Position numbers and translations under genes: made by a program. Of a stretch of DNA of 64,000 bases, positions 8,453 to 16,967 are shown one piece after another; position 1 is the stretch's first letter; each line of letters opens with the position of its first letter. Source of the DNA: M2408 sp040386975 (GTDB lineage: Bacteria > Bacteroidota > Bacteroidia > Flavobacteriales_D > Crocinitomicaceae); NCBI GenBank assembly GCA_040386975.1, contig JAZKEO010000004.1:1-64000 (forward strand), read 5' to 3'. A model generated the notes under the pieces. The model did no database searches. It saw only the letters and a list, made by a program, of their open reading frames with translations, and had not been told where the DNA came from.

Positions 8453-9196
8453 ATGAAAACGATTTTTGCATTTACTTTAATTCTTATTTTATCAGCTTTT
8501 GTGTTGCAAAGCGATTTTTTGAGTGAACAGAAGAAATTCGAGCGGGTTCGTACTTCGATTTCTGAAAAAGGAAAAACGATTTCTGATAAATTAAACGAAA
8601 AAGGTTTAAAGACTGATAATCTGAATATTTTAATACTCGCTTTTAAAGATGATGATTTACTTGAAATTTACGCCAAAAAGAAATCGGATTCTATTTACAA
8701 AAAACTCATTTCTTATGACATTTGTTCGCGTTCGGGAGAACTTGGACCAAAAAGAAAACAAGGTGACATGCAAGTTCCTGAAGGTTTTTACCACATCGAT
8801 CGTTTTAATCCAACAAGTAGTTATTATTTATCTTTGGGCTTAAATTATCCAAATAAATCAGACAAAAAGAAAAGTAAAGCTTCAAATCTTGGTGGAGACA
8901 TTTTCATTCATGGAAGTTGCGTGACAATTGGTTGTTTACCGATGACGGACGAAAAAATAAAAGAAATTTACCTTTATAGCGTCTATGCAAAAAACAACGG
9001 ACAAGCAAAAATTCCCGTTTATGTTTTTCCTTTTCAAATGACTGAAGATAAATTCAAAAGCTACAAAACGAAATACAAAGACCAAACTGCTTTAATTGAC
9101 TTTTGGAAGAATTTAAAAAGTGGTTATGATAAATTTCAGAAAGACAAAAAAGAATTGAGTTTTTCTGTTGATTCTAAAGGAAATTATGTGTTTTGA
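8453..9196 (+). CDS. L,D-transpeptidase-fold murein enzyme, YafK/DpaA-like, exported
   Basis: A 247-residue protein with an N-terminal hydrophobic export signal (about residues 1-20) and a YkuD-type catalytic domain. The active-site signature is HGSCVTIGC at residues 153-161, with His153 and catalytic Cys161. The preceding GDMQVPEGFY is typical of the YafK subgroup (G-x-x-VPEGFY). YafK (DpaA) of Escherichia coli cleaves the link between peptidoglycan and Braun lipoprotein rather than building 3-3 crosslinks. Whether this homologue cuts, crosslinks or attaches proteins cannot be told from sequence. It acts in the periplasm. The lysine-rich C-terminal tail is longer than the catalytic core requires. 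Confidence 0.85.
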   Translation: MKTIFAFTLILILSAFVLQSDFLSEQKKFERVRTSISEKGKTISDKLNEKGLKTDNLNILILAFKDDDLLEIYAKKKSDSIYKKLISYDICSRSGELGPKRKQGDMQVPEGFYHIDRFNPTSSYYLSLGLNYPNKSDKKKSKASNLGGDIFIHGSCVTIGCLPMTDEKIKEIYLYSVYAKNNGQAKIPVYVFPFQMTEDKFKSYKTKYKDQTALIDFWKNLKSGYDKFQKDKKELSFSVDSKGNYVF

Positions 9197-9355
9197 AACT
9201 AATCTTTTCTTTTTCCTCAAAAGAAGAATCAGCCATGGCTGATGATAACCAAACGTTAGAGCAGGTTCAAAGAAAACTCGTCGCTATTTATCACCAATTA
9301 AATTCGCATTTTTAAGAAATGGAATAGAAATTGTACTACTCAAAAATCAAATCCT

Positions 9356-10408
9356 ATGAATATGAAAAAAATCGCTTTATTATTCGCTCTTCTTTCAACA
9401 TTTTCATTGGAAGCACAATATTCAGCTGAAACTGGATTAAACGCTACTCCTTCGACAAATCAGTTGAAATACACCATTTATTCGGTGGAATACATGGAAG
9501 GAAAAAAGAAAATCGACATTTTTATCAAACAGAAGAATTACACCATTATCAATCAAAACGAGACCAAAAATTCGCATCACTATGAATTTAAGGTTACAGA
9601 ACAAGAAGTTGCCCTAATTGATTCATTCTGCAATACGCTTGGCTATGTGAGTAATAAAAACTTAAATTCTTACAACAATGAAGCGAAACTTTACGAAACA
9701 AAATTGGAACTCGAACGTCTTAAAAATAAAAAATTGGAGTACGAGAAAATGCTCATCAAAATTGATTCTGTGAAATCCGACAAATATTACCAGCATTGGG
9801 AGAAAACACGTGAAATTGAAACAGAAATTTACAATGCAATGAAAAAAATTGGGCAATTGGAATCTGTACAAAAAGTATATTCCGTTTCCATCGACATGAA
9901 CGACGAACAAAGTAGTCCGACAAATTCAAAAGTCAATTTTGTTCACATGCCAGGAGTTGAATACGCTTATTTGTTTGTAGAAAACCCAATGGAAGGAATT
10001 TCCTATTCTTCCTACCAAGGTGTATTTTTGAAATATTTATTTACAAAAGGAAAAAGTTATTTTTCACTTGGAGCATTAAAAGCGAATGAAGTTTCAAAAA
10101 CAGATTCTATAGCTTATGACGAGATTTTCACTTTTACTTTTGGTCAAGACTGGTACAGCAGACACCTGGGACGTGGAAGCAATAAATTTTGCAACCTTTA
10201 TATCGGTTATCAAACAGGAGTTTCATTGGCTTACAATAACAATTCTTCAAAAACAATCCCTTTTATTAGTCCAAGTACAGGAATAGAACTTTTCAAAAAT
10301 AAGTTTCTTTTGTTTGACACAAACGTAAATTATTACTTGCCACTCAGTGATTTAAACAGAAATTTACGTGGTTGGAGAGTTGCAGCTTCATTGAATTTTT
10401 CGTTTTAG
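9356..10408 (+). CDS. Exported protein with central coiled coil and possible C-terminal beta-barrel, function unknown
   Basis: A 350-residue protein beginning with a signal peptide ending at about SLEAQ. Two start codons are possible, 9356 and 9362; the second gives the usual MKKIALLF form. Residues about 50-165 resemble the DUF4349 layout: a beta-rich segment ending GYVS, then a long charged helix pair rich in L, E and K. Residues about 185-350 look like alternating strands (amphipathic, aromatic) and end in SLNFSF. A terminal phenylalanine is typical of outer-membrane barrels. I infer an outer-membrane protein with a periplasmic coiled-coil domain. Between 9197 and 9355 only a 26-codon open frame is seen. 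Confidence 0.65.
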   Translation: MNMKKIALLFALLSTFSLEAQYSAETGLNATPSTNQLKYTIYSVEYMEGKKKIDIFIKQKNYTIINQNETKNSHHYEFKVTEQEVALIDSFCNTLGYVSNKNLNSYNNEAKLYETKLELERLKNKKLEYEKMLIKIDSVKSDKYYQHWEKTREIETEIYNAMKKIGQLESVQKVYSVSIDMNDEQSSPTNSKVNFVHMPGVEYAYLFVENPMEGISYSSYQGVFLKYLFTKGKSYFSLGALKANEVSKTDSIAYDEIFTFTFGQDWYSRHLGRGSNKFCNLYIGYQTGVSLAYNNNSSKTIPFISPSTGIELFKNKFLLFDTNVNYYLPLSDLNRNLRGWRVAASLNFSF

Positions 10409-10423
10409 ATTTTATTTGTAGAT

Positions 10424-10765
10424 TTGGGGGGAATTAACAATAAAAGATGGTGTCTTTTTTTTTCAAAATATAAAATAGTTATTGGTATTTCTGTTTTTTT
10501 GATTTTACTATTAGGATTAAGGCTATACGGCAATACAAAAAAAAATCAATTTTATAAAAAAGAGTATAGTGGTATTGTTAGTGAGATTGAATATAATGTA
10601 AAAGGCTTCCCTACATTTTTAGTAAATGGTGTTGAAGGTTCTTGTTCTTGTAATAACTACGGCGGTGATCCAATAATAGAAGTAGGAGATTCAATTGTTA
10701 AGAATAAAAACTCATTTGATGTAGAATTATACAAAAAAGGAGAATATGTACATACATTCAACTAA
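10424..10765 (+). CDS. Small single-span membrane protein, uncharacterised
   Basis: An open frame of 113 residues with one membrane helix near residues 17-32 (IVIGISVFLILLLGL) and a C-terminal domain of about 75 residues outside the helix. The motif IEVGDSIVKNKNSFDVELYK and a CSCNNYGG segment are visible. No ATG exists in frame before the helix; the only plausible initiator is the TTG at 10424-10426, 15 nt after the stop of the preceding gene and in the same frame. The open frame therefore lies between two in-frame stops. I recall similar small uncharacterised proteins with an EVGDSIxK motif in Bacteroidota but cannot name a family. It could also be a 5'-damaged copy. Confidence 0.6.
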   Translation: MGGINNKRWCLFFSKYKIVIGISVFLILLLGLRLYGNTKKNQFYKKEYSGIVSEIEYNVKGFPTFLVNGVEGSCSCNNYGGDPIIEVGDSIVKNKNSFDVELYKKGEYVHTFN

Positions 10766-10839
10766 TAAGATATAGAAAACCGTATCTATTTAAACAATTA
10801 CTGAATGAAACAATCGATAAATGTGCGTTTTACTACACT

Positions 10840-12678
10840 TCACTCCACATACAAATATTCCCAAGCACTGCGATATCCACCAATTGTTTCGACGTAAGAC
10901 AAAAACTTTTCGTAAAATTTGTCATTTGCCAAGGTAGAGCTATCCCCAACAACAATTAATTTTTCTTTGGCACGTGTGAGTGCTACGTTCATTCTGCGGT
11001 AATCGTTCAAAAAACCAATGTTTGCTTCTGAATTGGAGCGTACCAAGGAAATTAAAATCGTATCATTTTCTTGTCCTTGAAAACTATCGATTGTTTTTAC
11101 TTTAATTTCTTTTGGTAGTGTTTTTTTAGCTAATTCAATTTGTGCCGAGTAAGGAGAAATGAAAGTTGCGCTTGACAAATCAATTTTTTGTGCTTCCAAG
11201 ATGTTTTTTATAACGTTTAATTCGCCCGTGTTTACCAACGAAAATCCATCTTCTCCTGTTTCTTCCTGAAAACCAGTTCCAGCAGTGTCGTAAAATAACA
11301 CATGTTCGCTTGTATCTTGTTTGTTTTCTGGCGAAAGAAGTTTTGAATCATAAAAATACGTACTTGAAAACTCTGCAATGGATTTCCGCATGCGGTATTG
11401 TGTATTCAAAAAGTAAACTCCTTGATAATGTTGAATGATTTTTTCTAAAATCGAATCACTGAAACCTAATTTTGAGGCTTCATTCGACAAAACTGTTGGT
11501 GGCAATTGAAAAGGATCGCCAGCCAACACCCATTTTTGTGCAAAAGGAAAAATCAACCAAGCCAAAGGTTCTAAAGTTTGTCCCGCTTCATCAATAAAAA
11601 GCGTGTCAAAAATGAAATCTTTCGGAACGTTGTCGTTGAGTCCAATCGGAGTTCCCAAAATCACATCTGCTTGCTCAAATTGACTCGAATAGAAATATTC
11701 TCTTATTTTTCTGATTTCTCCACGGATTTTTTTGACTTCTTTTAGTAATAAATTCCGTTGATTGCTTTCTTCTCGACCAAAATTACGTTTGTATTGATGT
11801 GCCATTCGACGTAATTCTTCTGCTCTGATTTTAAGTTTTTTAATTTCTTTTTGTTCTTTCGATTCAGCCATTTTCCCTTCGGGAGTATTCGCTAAAAGTT
11901 CAGCATCCACTTTATTGACATTGCCAATTCGCAAGATTTTGATCTTATACGAAAGTAAACCTTTTGCAATGTTGTCAACCGCTGTGTTACTTGGCGCTGC
12001 AACAAGAATTTTTTCTCCTTTGAGAATCAATTGATAAATACTTTCAATTAAAGTAGTTGTTTTCCCCGTTCCCGGTGGACCATGAACAATTTTCATGTCC
12101 TCATTATTCACAATCGCTTGAATTGCTTCTTTCTGACTTTCGTTTAGCTTTTCGTTTTTATAAACCAAAGGCAAATTATAGTGTTCAAATTCCCCAAAAA
12201 CTTCCGTTCCGTGAATGTTATTGAACAAATTTAATAAATCGGGAGTAGAATTGATGTTCTTAATTCCCTCCTTCATTCCATCAAAAGTATGTTCATCGGG
12301 CGTTAATTTTATCCCAACTCCCCTTTCTTCAATCCAATCTGGGAAATCAGACGTAAATAAACGAAATTCACCTTTTTGTCCGTCGATATTTAGTAAAATC
12401 CCTTTTATTGCTTGTTCGCCTTCAATAAAACATTCAATTGCACAATTGTCTTTGAAATTTGAAACTTCAGAAATAAAAGGAATTCGAAAGCTAATTTCAG
12501 GATAATCTGCGTAACCGAATGATTTTCGTGTTACAGAAATTGGATGCAAAGCTACACCCATAGCTTTTAATTGCTTTAAACTTGTATTGTTTTCAAGAAC
12601 AAAACGTTTTTCTTGTTCTTTTAATTCAAAATCAATTGCTTGTAATAAAGTGGATTGGTATGGGTGAGATTCTTGCAT
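10840..12678 (-). CDS. Superfamily 1 DNA/RNA helicase, UPF1/IGHMBP2 (DNA2/NAM7) type
   Basis: A 612-residue AAA_11/AAA_12 helicase. Numbering from this start, Walker A GPPGTGKT is at 200-207 and Walker B DEAG at 363-366, followed by AGDPFQLPPT (motif III), SFQGQEND (motif V) and NVALTRAKEKL (motif VI). An N-terminal beta-rich region precedes the motor, and a long charged helical insertion (about 265-330) resembles the stalk of UPF1-like helicases. Such proteins unwind DNA or RNA 5' to 3'; the bacterial role is not established. The reading frame extends to an ATG at 12711. I prefer the ATG at 12676-12678 (MQESH) because it has an A-rich leader, and the extra 11 residues look untemplated. Confidence 0.88.
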   Translation of the reverse strand: MQESHPYQSTLLQAIDFELKEQEKRFVLENNTSLKQLKAMGVALHPISVTRKSFGYADYPEISFRIPFISEVSNFKDNCAIECFIEGEQAIKGILLNIDGQKGEFRLFTSDFPDWIEERGVGIKLTPDEHTFDGMKEGIKNINSTPDLLNLFNNIHGTEVFGEFEHYNLPLVYKNEKLNESQKEAIQAIVNNEDMKIVHGPPGTGKTTTLIESIYQLILKGEKILVAAPSNTAVDNIAKGLLSYKIKILRIGNVNKVDAELLANTPEGKMAESKEQKEIKKLKIRAEELRRMAHQYKRNFGREESNQRNLLLKEVKKIRGEIRKIREYFYSSQFEQADVILGTPIGLNDNVPKDFIFDTLFIDEAGQTLEPLAWLIFPFAQKWVLAGDPFQLPPTVLSNEASKLGFSDSILEKIIQHYQGVYFLNTQYRMRKSIAEFSSTYFYDSKLLSPENKQDTSEHVLFYDTAGTGFQEETGEDGFSLVNTGELNVIKNILEAQKIDLSSATFISPYSAQIELAKKTLPKEIKVKTIDSFQGQENDTILISLVRSNSEANIGFLNDYRRMNVALTRAKEKLIVVGDSSTLANDKFYEKFLSYVETIGGYRSAWEYLYVE

Positions 12679-12996
12679 TGTATGTTTTTTAATCAATAAA
12701 GTAATCATCAAATCTTAAACGAAGTAACAGAAAGTTAACTTTAAAAATAAATTAAATTTTTCAAATAAGATTTCGATACTTTTTTCCAAAGCCAAAAAAA
12801 GTATCCAAAAAAGGGCTTTTTTAAAAGTGTTATTAAGGAAAATAACGAAAAAATATTCCGTTTCACTACATTTTTTTCGTCACCGCCGATAAATTTCAAT
12901 TTAAAATGGTCAGCTAAGCTGACAAAAATTTAATAATGGAGAAAATTTACGGACTTTTTCTACAATAACACTTTCTTGCTTCGAAAAAGATTCTAG
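12679..12996. other. 318-bp spacer without a gene
   Basis: This stretch between two minus-strand genes has no supported open frame. It contains an inverted repeat at 12788-12819 (aaagcc ... ggcttt) followed on the plus strand by a T-run, and a short hairpin gtcagc/gctgac at 12909-12923. Neither is a good terminator for the minus-strand gene ending at 12997. The word cca-aaa-gcca with its A-runs looks like another degenerate dispersed repeat. Confidence 0.4.
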
Positions 12997-14403
12997 CTAA
13001 TCCTGTAAATGTGCTTTATCCAATAAATCTAATACTGTTTTTACAGGACTGAAAGTATCAGATGGAACTTCAACAAAAATGGTGTTCCAAAATGCCATTG
13101 AGCCGTTCCAAAGTCCCGGTAATTCAGAAAAATAGATTGATTTTCCTTTGTATTTCTTTTCAATTAAAAAGAATTTTGAATCGTCACAGAATTTCGTTAA
13201 ATCGTATTTATTTCCATCTAAATCCATTGGACAAGCAACCATCATTACAGGATTAAAATGTGTACTTTTTACCAATAATTTCAATTGATCAAAACTGTTT
13301 TCGATTTGTGCTTTTTCAATGATCTGTTTGGTTGAAAAACCGTCTTCTTCCACCCAAAATGGTCCACCTCCAGGTTGACCTTCATTTTTAATCATACCAC
13401 AAATACGAAATGGTTTGTTTACGAAAGCTAAAATATCTGATTTGGAAAAATTAATTATTTCTTTGGTTTCAAATAATTGAAATCTCTCATTAATTTCAAT
13501 TAAATATTCTACGGTTGGATTTTCTCTTAATTTAGCTAAAGCTTCTTTAAATTCAATCGCTATTCCACCCAAAAACTTAAAGGAATCTTTTGATTTATGT
13601 GAGTGGTAATAATGTTGAACGTTGTCAATATTTTTGATAAAAATAAATTCACTCGAAATATCATTAAGGTTACTCAACAAAGCTCCATGTCCAGAAGGAC
13701 GTGTCATAACTTCTTCATTTTCATCTAAAACGACTGTTTTATCAGTATAAAATGAAATCGCATTTGTTTCCTTTTTTTGATATGAGAAATGTAAATGAGC
13801 TCTTTTTCCTATCAATTTTGTTACACTTTCAATACTGGATCTAATTTCTTTTTCAAAATTTTCGTCAATCGTAAAATGAATATTTATCTTAGAGTCAAGT
13901 AAATTTATTGCTTGCAAAACCTGTTCTTGAAAAGCATTGATGATGAAAGGTCCATTTTTGTGAAAAGGAACCAAGCCTTTTGGGAAATTTGAAAAATTTA
14001 AACCTTCTTCTTCCAAAATGAAATTGATTATTTTTTCAATTTCAGGATTTTCAGTCATGTTTAAAACTCTAATTTCTCTCGGTAACTTTCTATAAAAAGC
14101 AAAATTTTGAAAGTTATTAAAGAATTTCTCAATTAACTGAACATTATTTTCATCTGGTAAATTCAAAAACTCATACAAAAATTGAAACATACGAGAACCA
14201 GAACCAGAAGCTGGTATAAAAAAGGCGATTGAATCATTTGTTTTCTCAAACTTCTTGATTAATTCTTTTGTCTTTTCTTCATTGATCTCTAAAATCCCAT
14301 GTCCAATCTTACATGGATTTTGAAGTTTAAGACTTGGTTTATTACCAAATACTTTTTTCTGTTGTAGGTCAATGCTTTCTAGGTTTATTTGTTGTGTAGG
14401 CAT
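12997..14403 (-). CDS. DUF4301 protein, nucleotidyltransferase-like
   Basis: A 468-residue cytosolic protein that I recognise as DUF4301, a Bacteroidota family. The N-terminal part carries FIPASGSGSRMFQFLYEF, recalling the glycine-rich nucleotide-binding loop of sugar nucleotidyltransferases. RPSGHGALLSNLN and IKNIDNVQHYY in the middle resemble the UDP-sugar pyrophosphorylase core. The C-terminal part has PFRICGMIKNEGQPGGGPFW. This points to a UTP- or NTP-sugar pyrophosphorylase fold, but no activity is known to me. It is divergently oriented from the methyltransferase at 14433, with only 29 bp between the two start codons. Confidence 0.85.
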   Translation of the reverse strand: MPTQQINLESIDLQQKKVFGNKPSLKLQNPCKIGHGILEINEEKTKELIKKFEKTNDSIAFFIPASGSGSRMFQFLYEFLNLPDENNVQLIEKFFNNFQNFAFYRKLPREIRVLNMTENPEIEKIINFILEEEGLNFSNFPKGLVPFHKNGPFIINAFQEQVLQAINLLDSKINIHFTIDENFEKEIRSSIESVTKLIGKRAHLHFSYQKKETNAISFYTDKTVVLDENEEVMTRPSGHGALLSNLNDISSEFIFIKNIDNVQHYYHSHKSKDSFKFLGGIAIEFKEALAKLRENPTVEYLIEINERFQLFETKEIINFSKSDILAFVNKPFRICGMIKNEGQPGGGPFWVEEDGFSTKQIIEKAQIENSFDQLKLLVKSTHFNPVMMVACPMDLDGNKYDLTKFCDDSKFFLIEKKYKGKSIYFSELPGLWNGSMAFWNTIFVEVPSDTFSPVKTVLDLLDKAHLQD

Positions 14404-14432
14404 GTATTTTAATTTTTAATTAATTTTACATC

Positions 14433-15236
14433 ATGAATCTTATAGGCAAATATATAAAATACAAATTAATTTCCAAAGGAAAACATCAAATTCATTCCCC
14501 ATTTGTATTTGATTTTCTTACAAAATGTTTGAGACTTAAAATTCAGGGACAAGACAAAATAAAACTGAACAAACTTAAATTAACCTTAAAAAACAATCCA
14601 AGTTTGATTGAAATTCAAGATTTTGGTGCTGGTTCAAAAAAATTAAACAAAATAAGAAGCATTTCACAGATTTACAAAAACGCTTCTTCAAAAGGAATAT
14701 ATGCTGAATTGCTATATCAATTATCAAAATATTATAAGATTAAAAATTCCTTAGAACTTGGGACGAGTTTAGGATTTGGCACTTTACATTTAGCTTTTGG
14801 AAACCAAGAAAATCAAATCACAACAGTTGATGCCTGTGGAAATACACAAGAAATTGCCAAAGAAAATATAAAGCATTTTGAATTAAAAAATATTACATTT
14901 GTTAAACATGATTTTCAAACTTTCTTAAGTGACATGAAAGTAAAGTATGAAAGACCTAAATTTGATTTAATTTTTATTGATGGACATCACAATGGAGAGG
15001 CGTTAAAGAATTATTTGGAACTTTTGGAAGATTTTTCGCACGATGAAACGATTTTTATTTTGGACGATATTCGTTGGAGTAAGGATATGTTTCAAGCATG
15101 GAATGAAATAATCAGTATGAAAAAATACCATTTAAGTTTGGATTTGTTTAGAATGGGAATTGTTTGGAAAAGAGAGCATCAGGCAAAAGAACATTTTGTA
15201 ATTAAATTAAAAGGTATTTTGAGAGGAATGCTTTAG
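14433..15236 (+). CDS. Class I SAM-dependent methyltransferase
   Basis: A 267-residue Rossmann-fold methyltransferase. Motif I is LELGTSLGFGTLHLAFG (near residues 109-125). FIDGHHNGEALKNYLEL with its aspartate and DDIRWS resemble O-methyltransferases of the catechol/caffeoyl-CoA type. The N-terminus IHSPFVFDFL is characteristic of a conserved Bacteroidota methyltransferase family; the substrate is unknown. The start codon is preceded by TAATTTTA and then exactly 4 nt, resembling a -7 box with one mismatch, so the transcript may be leaderless. The next gene starts 33 nt after its stop and is probably co-transcribed. Confidence 0.82.
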   Translation: MNLIGKYIKYKLISKGKHQIHSPFVFDFLTKCLRLKIQGQDKIKLNKLKLTLKNNPSLIEIQDFGAGSKKLNKIRSISQIYKNASSKGIYAELLYQLSKYYKIKNSLELGTSLGFGTLHLAFGNQENQITTVDACGNTQEIAKENIKHFELKNITFVKHDFQTFLSDMKVKYERPKFDLIFIDGHHNGEALKNYLELLEDFSHDETIFILDDIRWSKDMFQAWNEIISMKKYHLSLDLFRMGIVWKREHQAKEHFVIKLKGILRGML

Positions 15237-15269
15237 TAAGATATTAGACAAAAGACTAAAAAAACATAA

Positions 15270-15818
15270 ATGAAAATATATACTAAAAAAGGAGATTCAG
15301 GTACGACTCAATTGATTGGAGGGACACGTGTTCCAAAACACAGTTTGCGAATTGAATCTTATGGAACGATTGATGAATTAAATTCTTACATCGGACTTAT
15401 TCGCGACCAAGAAATTGATGAGAGCTATAAAACGCAATTAATCGAAATTCAAGATAGACTATTCACTATTGGTTCAAGTTTGGCTTCCGATCCTAACAAA
15501 TCAAGTATGAAACTACCTGAAATTGGAGAAGTTGATGTTGATTTTTTAGAACAAAACATGGACCAGATGGATGAACTTTTACCAGAAATGAAATCGTTTG
15601 TTCTTCCTGGAGGACATACGACAGTTTCTTTCTGTCATTTGGCTCGTTGTGTTTGCCGTCGTGCAGAAAGAATGGTTACTCATTTAAAAGAAAATGAGGA
15701 AGTTGATACTTTGGTTTTAAAGTATTTGAATCGTTTGAGTGATTATTTGTTTGTTTTATCAAGAAAATTAACTCAGGATTTACATGCAATTGAACAGCCT
15801 TGGAAACCGAGGATGTGA
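15270..15818 (+). CDS. Cob(I)yrinic acid a,c-diamide adenosyltransferase, PduO/MMAB type
   Basis: A 182-residue ATP:cob(I)alamin adenosyltransferase of the PduO family, which attaches the 5'-deoxyadenosyl group to make coenzyme B12. The N-terminal MKIYTKKGDSGTTQLIGG binds ATP. SYGTIDELNSYIGL, CRRAERMV with the conserved RxxE pair, and YLNRLSDYLFVLSR are family signatures. It is a five-helix-bundle cytosolic enzyme and normally a trimer. It follows the methyltransferase by 33 nt. No B12-dependent enzyme is encoded in the window; methylmalonyl-CoA mutase is the usual client in this phylum, which is inference. Confidence 0.93.
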   Translation: MKIYTKKGDSGTTQLIGGTRVPKHSLRIESYGTIDELNSYIGLIRDQEIDESYKTQLIEIQDRLFTIGSSLASDPNKSSMKLPEIGEVDVDFLEQNMDQMDELLPEMKSFVLPGGHTTVSFCHLARCVCRRAERMVTHLKENEEVDTLVLKYLNRLSDYLFVLSRKLTQDLHAIEQPWKPRM

Positions 15819-15870
15819 ACGCTAAAACACATGAATAAATTTAATTGTTAATAAAAAAAAAGTATAAAAA

Positions 15871-15901
15871 TTTGTTTGTTATTAAAATAAAATTACTTTT
15901 G
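15871..15901 (+). promoter_or_regulatory. Flavobacterial-type promoter for the DUF2795 gene
   Basis: TTTG at 15871-15874, a 19-nt spacer, and TACTTTTG at 15894-15901 match the Bacteroidota sigma consensus (-33 TTG/TTTG, -7 TAnnTTTG). The start codon is 29 nt downstream. Confidence 0.7.
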
Positions 15902-15930
15902 CCGAAATTAACAATTTAAAACTAGGAGAA

Positions 15931-16152
15931 ATGTACTGGACTTTAGAATTAGCATCGTATTTGGAAGACGCACCTTGGCCAGCAACCAAAGACGAATTAA
16001 TTGATTTCGCTATCCGTAATGGATCTCCTTTAGAAGTTGTAGAAAACCTACAAGACCTAGAAGATGAGGGCGATATTTACGAAAGCATTGAAGAAATTTG
16101 GGCGGATTACCCAACCAAAGATGATTTTTTGTTTAACGAAGATGAATATTAA
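15931..16152 (+). CDS. DUF2795-family small acidic protein
   Basis: A 73-residue acidic protein, recognisable as the DUF2795-type protein found almost unchanged across Bacteroidota (MYWTLELASYLEDAPWPATK at the start, then AIRNGSPLEVVENLQDLED). The fold is predicted to be a small helical domain; the molecular role is not known to me. It is a single-gene unit, with a consensus promoter at 15871-15901 and a strong GC-rich terminator directly downstream. Strong conservation and isolated transcription suggest a housekeeping role. Confidence 0.88.
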   Translation: MYWTLELASYLEDAPWPATKDELIDFAIRNGSPLEVVENLQDLEDEGDIYESIEEIWADYPTKDDFLFNEDEY

Positions 16153-16173
16153 GAGGAAACTCTAAATAAGATT

Positions 16174-16210
16174 AAAAAAAGCCATCCGCCGCGGCGGATG
16201 GCTTTTTTTT
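16174..16210. terminator. Strong bidirectional rho-independent terminator
   Basis: A perfect 22-bp palindrome (gccatccgccg and its complement, 16181-16202) is flanked by an A-run on the left and T8 on the right. It can terminate the DUF2795 gene on the plus strand and the MORN-like gene on the minus strand; its edge touches the latter's stop codon. The stem is far more GC-rich than the surroundings. Confidence 0.9.
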
Positions 16211-16967
16211 ATTCATTCGGATTAATCTTTTTTTCTTTACAATATTTTATCCACTTATCAAGTTCTTTTCCTTTTAGTTCAACACCTTTTTTGTAATAAC
16301 GTTTTCCAAGTACTTTTCCAGATTCGTCATAACCCAAACACCAGCCGTGTAAAGTTCCGTATTTGAAATTTTCAACAATCATCGGCTGACCATTGATGTG
16401 ATTTTGTGTGTATTTTCCTATTTTTTTACCATTTTCATACCTACAAGTAGATTTCACAGATCCATCTTCAAAATATTCAGTTTTCTCCCCGTGTAAAATA
16501 TCGTTTAAATAATTTTCAATAACAGCAACACGTTGAGATTTATCTTCAATTTCTTCAGGAACATAAAAAATAGTTTTTTTACCATTTAATTTTCCTTCTT
16601 TAAACGTTTCTTTAAATGAAATTCTACCTGATGGTCCGTAACTCGACCAAACACTGTCTTTTTTTTGATTTTTATAAATCCCCTCAGTCATTAAAACTCC
16701 TGTTTCATGATACATTTTAGCAGAGGAACGACCCGTCTTTTCATTGTGAACAATGACAGCTTTTGTTTTTGTTGAAGCATAAAAATAATAAAACGTTCCG
16801 ATTGGTTTATCATCTTTAAACGTTCCTTTGTATTCTAAAGCCTTGCTGTTTGGATATGCTTTTTGCCATTCACCTTGTTTTTTTCCTTTTGCGTCAACTT
16901 GATTTAATTGAGCAAAAAAGCTGTAATTCAAAAAGATAAACAATATAATTAAACTCGCTTTTCCCAT
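16209..16967 (-). CDS. Exported MORN-like (YwqK-type) repeat protein
   Basis: A 252-residue protein with an N-terminal signal (LIILFIFLNYSFFAQ) followed by about eight MORN-variant units such as YENGKKIGKYTQNHINGQP and YKNQKKDSVWSSYGPSGR. This is the repeat type annotated in databases as YwqK-family antitoxin, a name that does not imply an antitoxin here. The repeats form beta-hairpins and the protein is likely periplasmic or surface exposed. Its start overlaps the end of the upstream phosphatase gene by 19 nt, so the two are translationally linked. The unknown protein at 60036 has similar repeats in its N-terminal half. Confidence 0.78.
   Translation of the reverse strand: MGKASLIILFIFLNYSFFAQLNQVDAKGKKQGEWQKAYPNSKALEYKGTFKDDKPIGTFYYFYASTKTKAVIVHNEKTGRSSAKMYHETGVLMTEGIYKNQKKDSVWSSYGPSGRISFKETFKEGKLNGKKTIFYVPEEIEDKSQRVAVIENYLNDILHGEKTEYFEDGSVKSTCRYENGKKIGKYTQNHINGQPMIVENFKYGTLHGWCLGYDESGKVLGKRYYKKGVELKGKELDKWIKYCKEKKINPNE

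Noticed and set aside
9235..9315. A 26-codon frame beginning MADDNQTLEQVQRKL between the murein enzyme and the unknown exported protein
   Set aside because: Too short and without a promoter or homologue that I recognise; the frame also runs open upstream into the preceding gene, so it is probably chance or a gene remnant.
12788..12819. Terminator for the DUF4301 gene
   Set aside because: The T-run lies on the plus-strand side, but the only nearby upstream genes are on the minus strand, so orientation does not fit.
16949..16967. Overlap of the phosphatase and MORN-like genes as a possible frameshift
   Set aside because: Both proteins are complete with proper ends and a good signal peptide in the second; a 19-nt overlap is normal in a coupled operon.
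16209..16967. Toxin-antitoxin locus suggested by YwqK-type repeats
   Set aside because: The protein is exported and no toxin gene is adjacent; the database name does not reflect function here.
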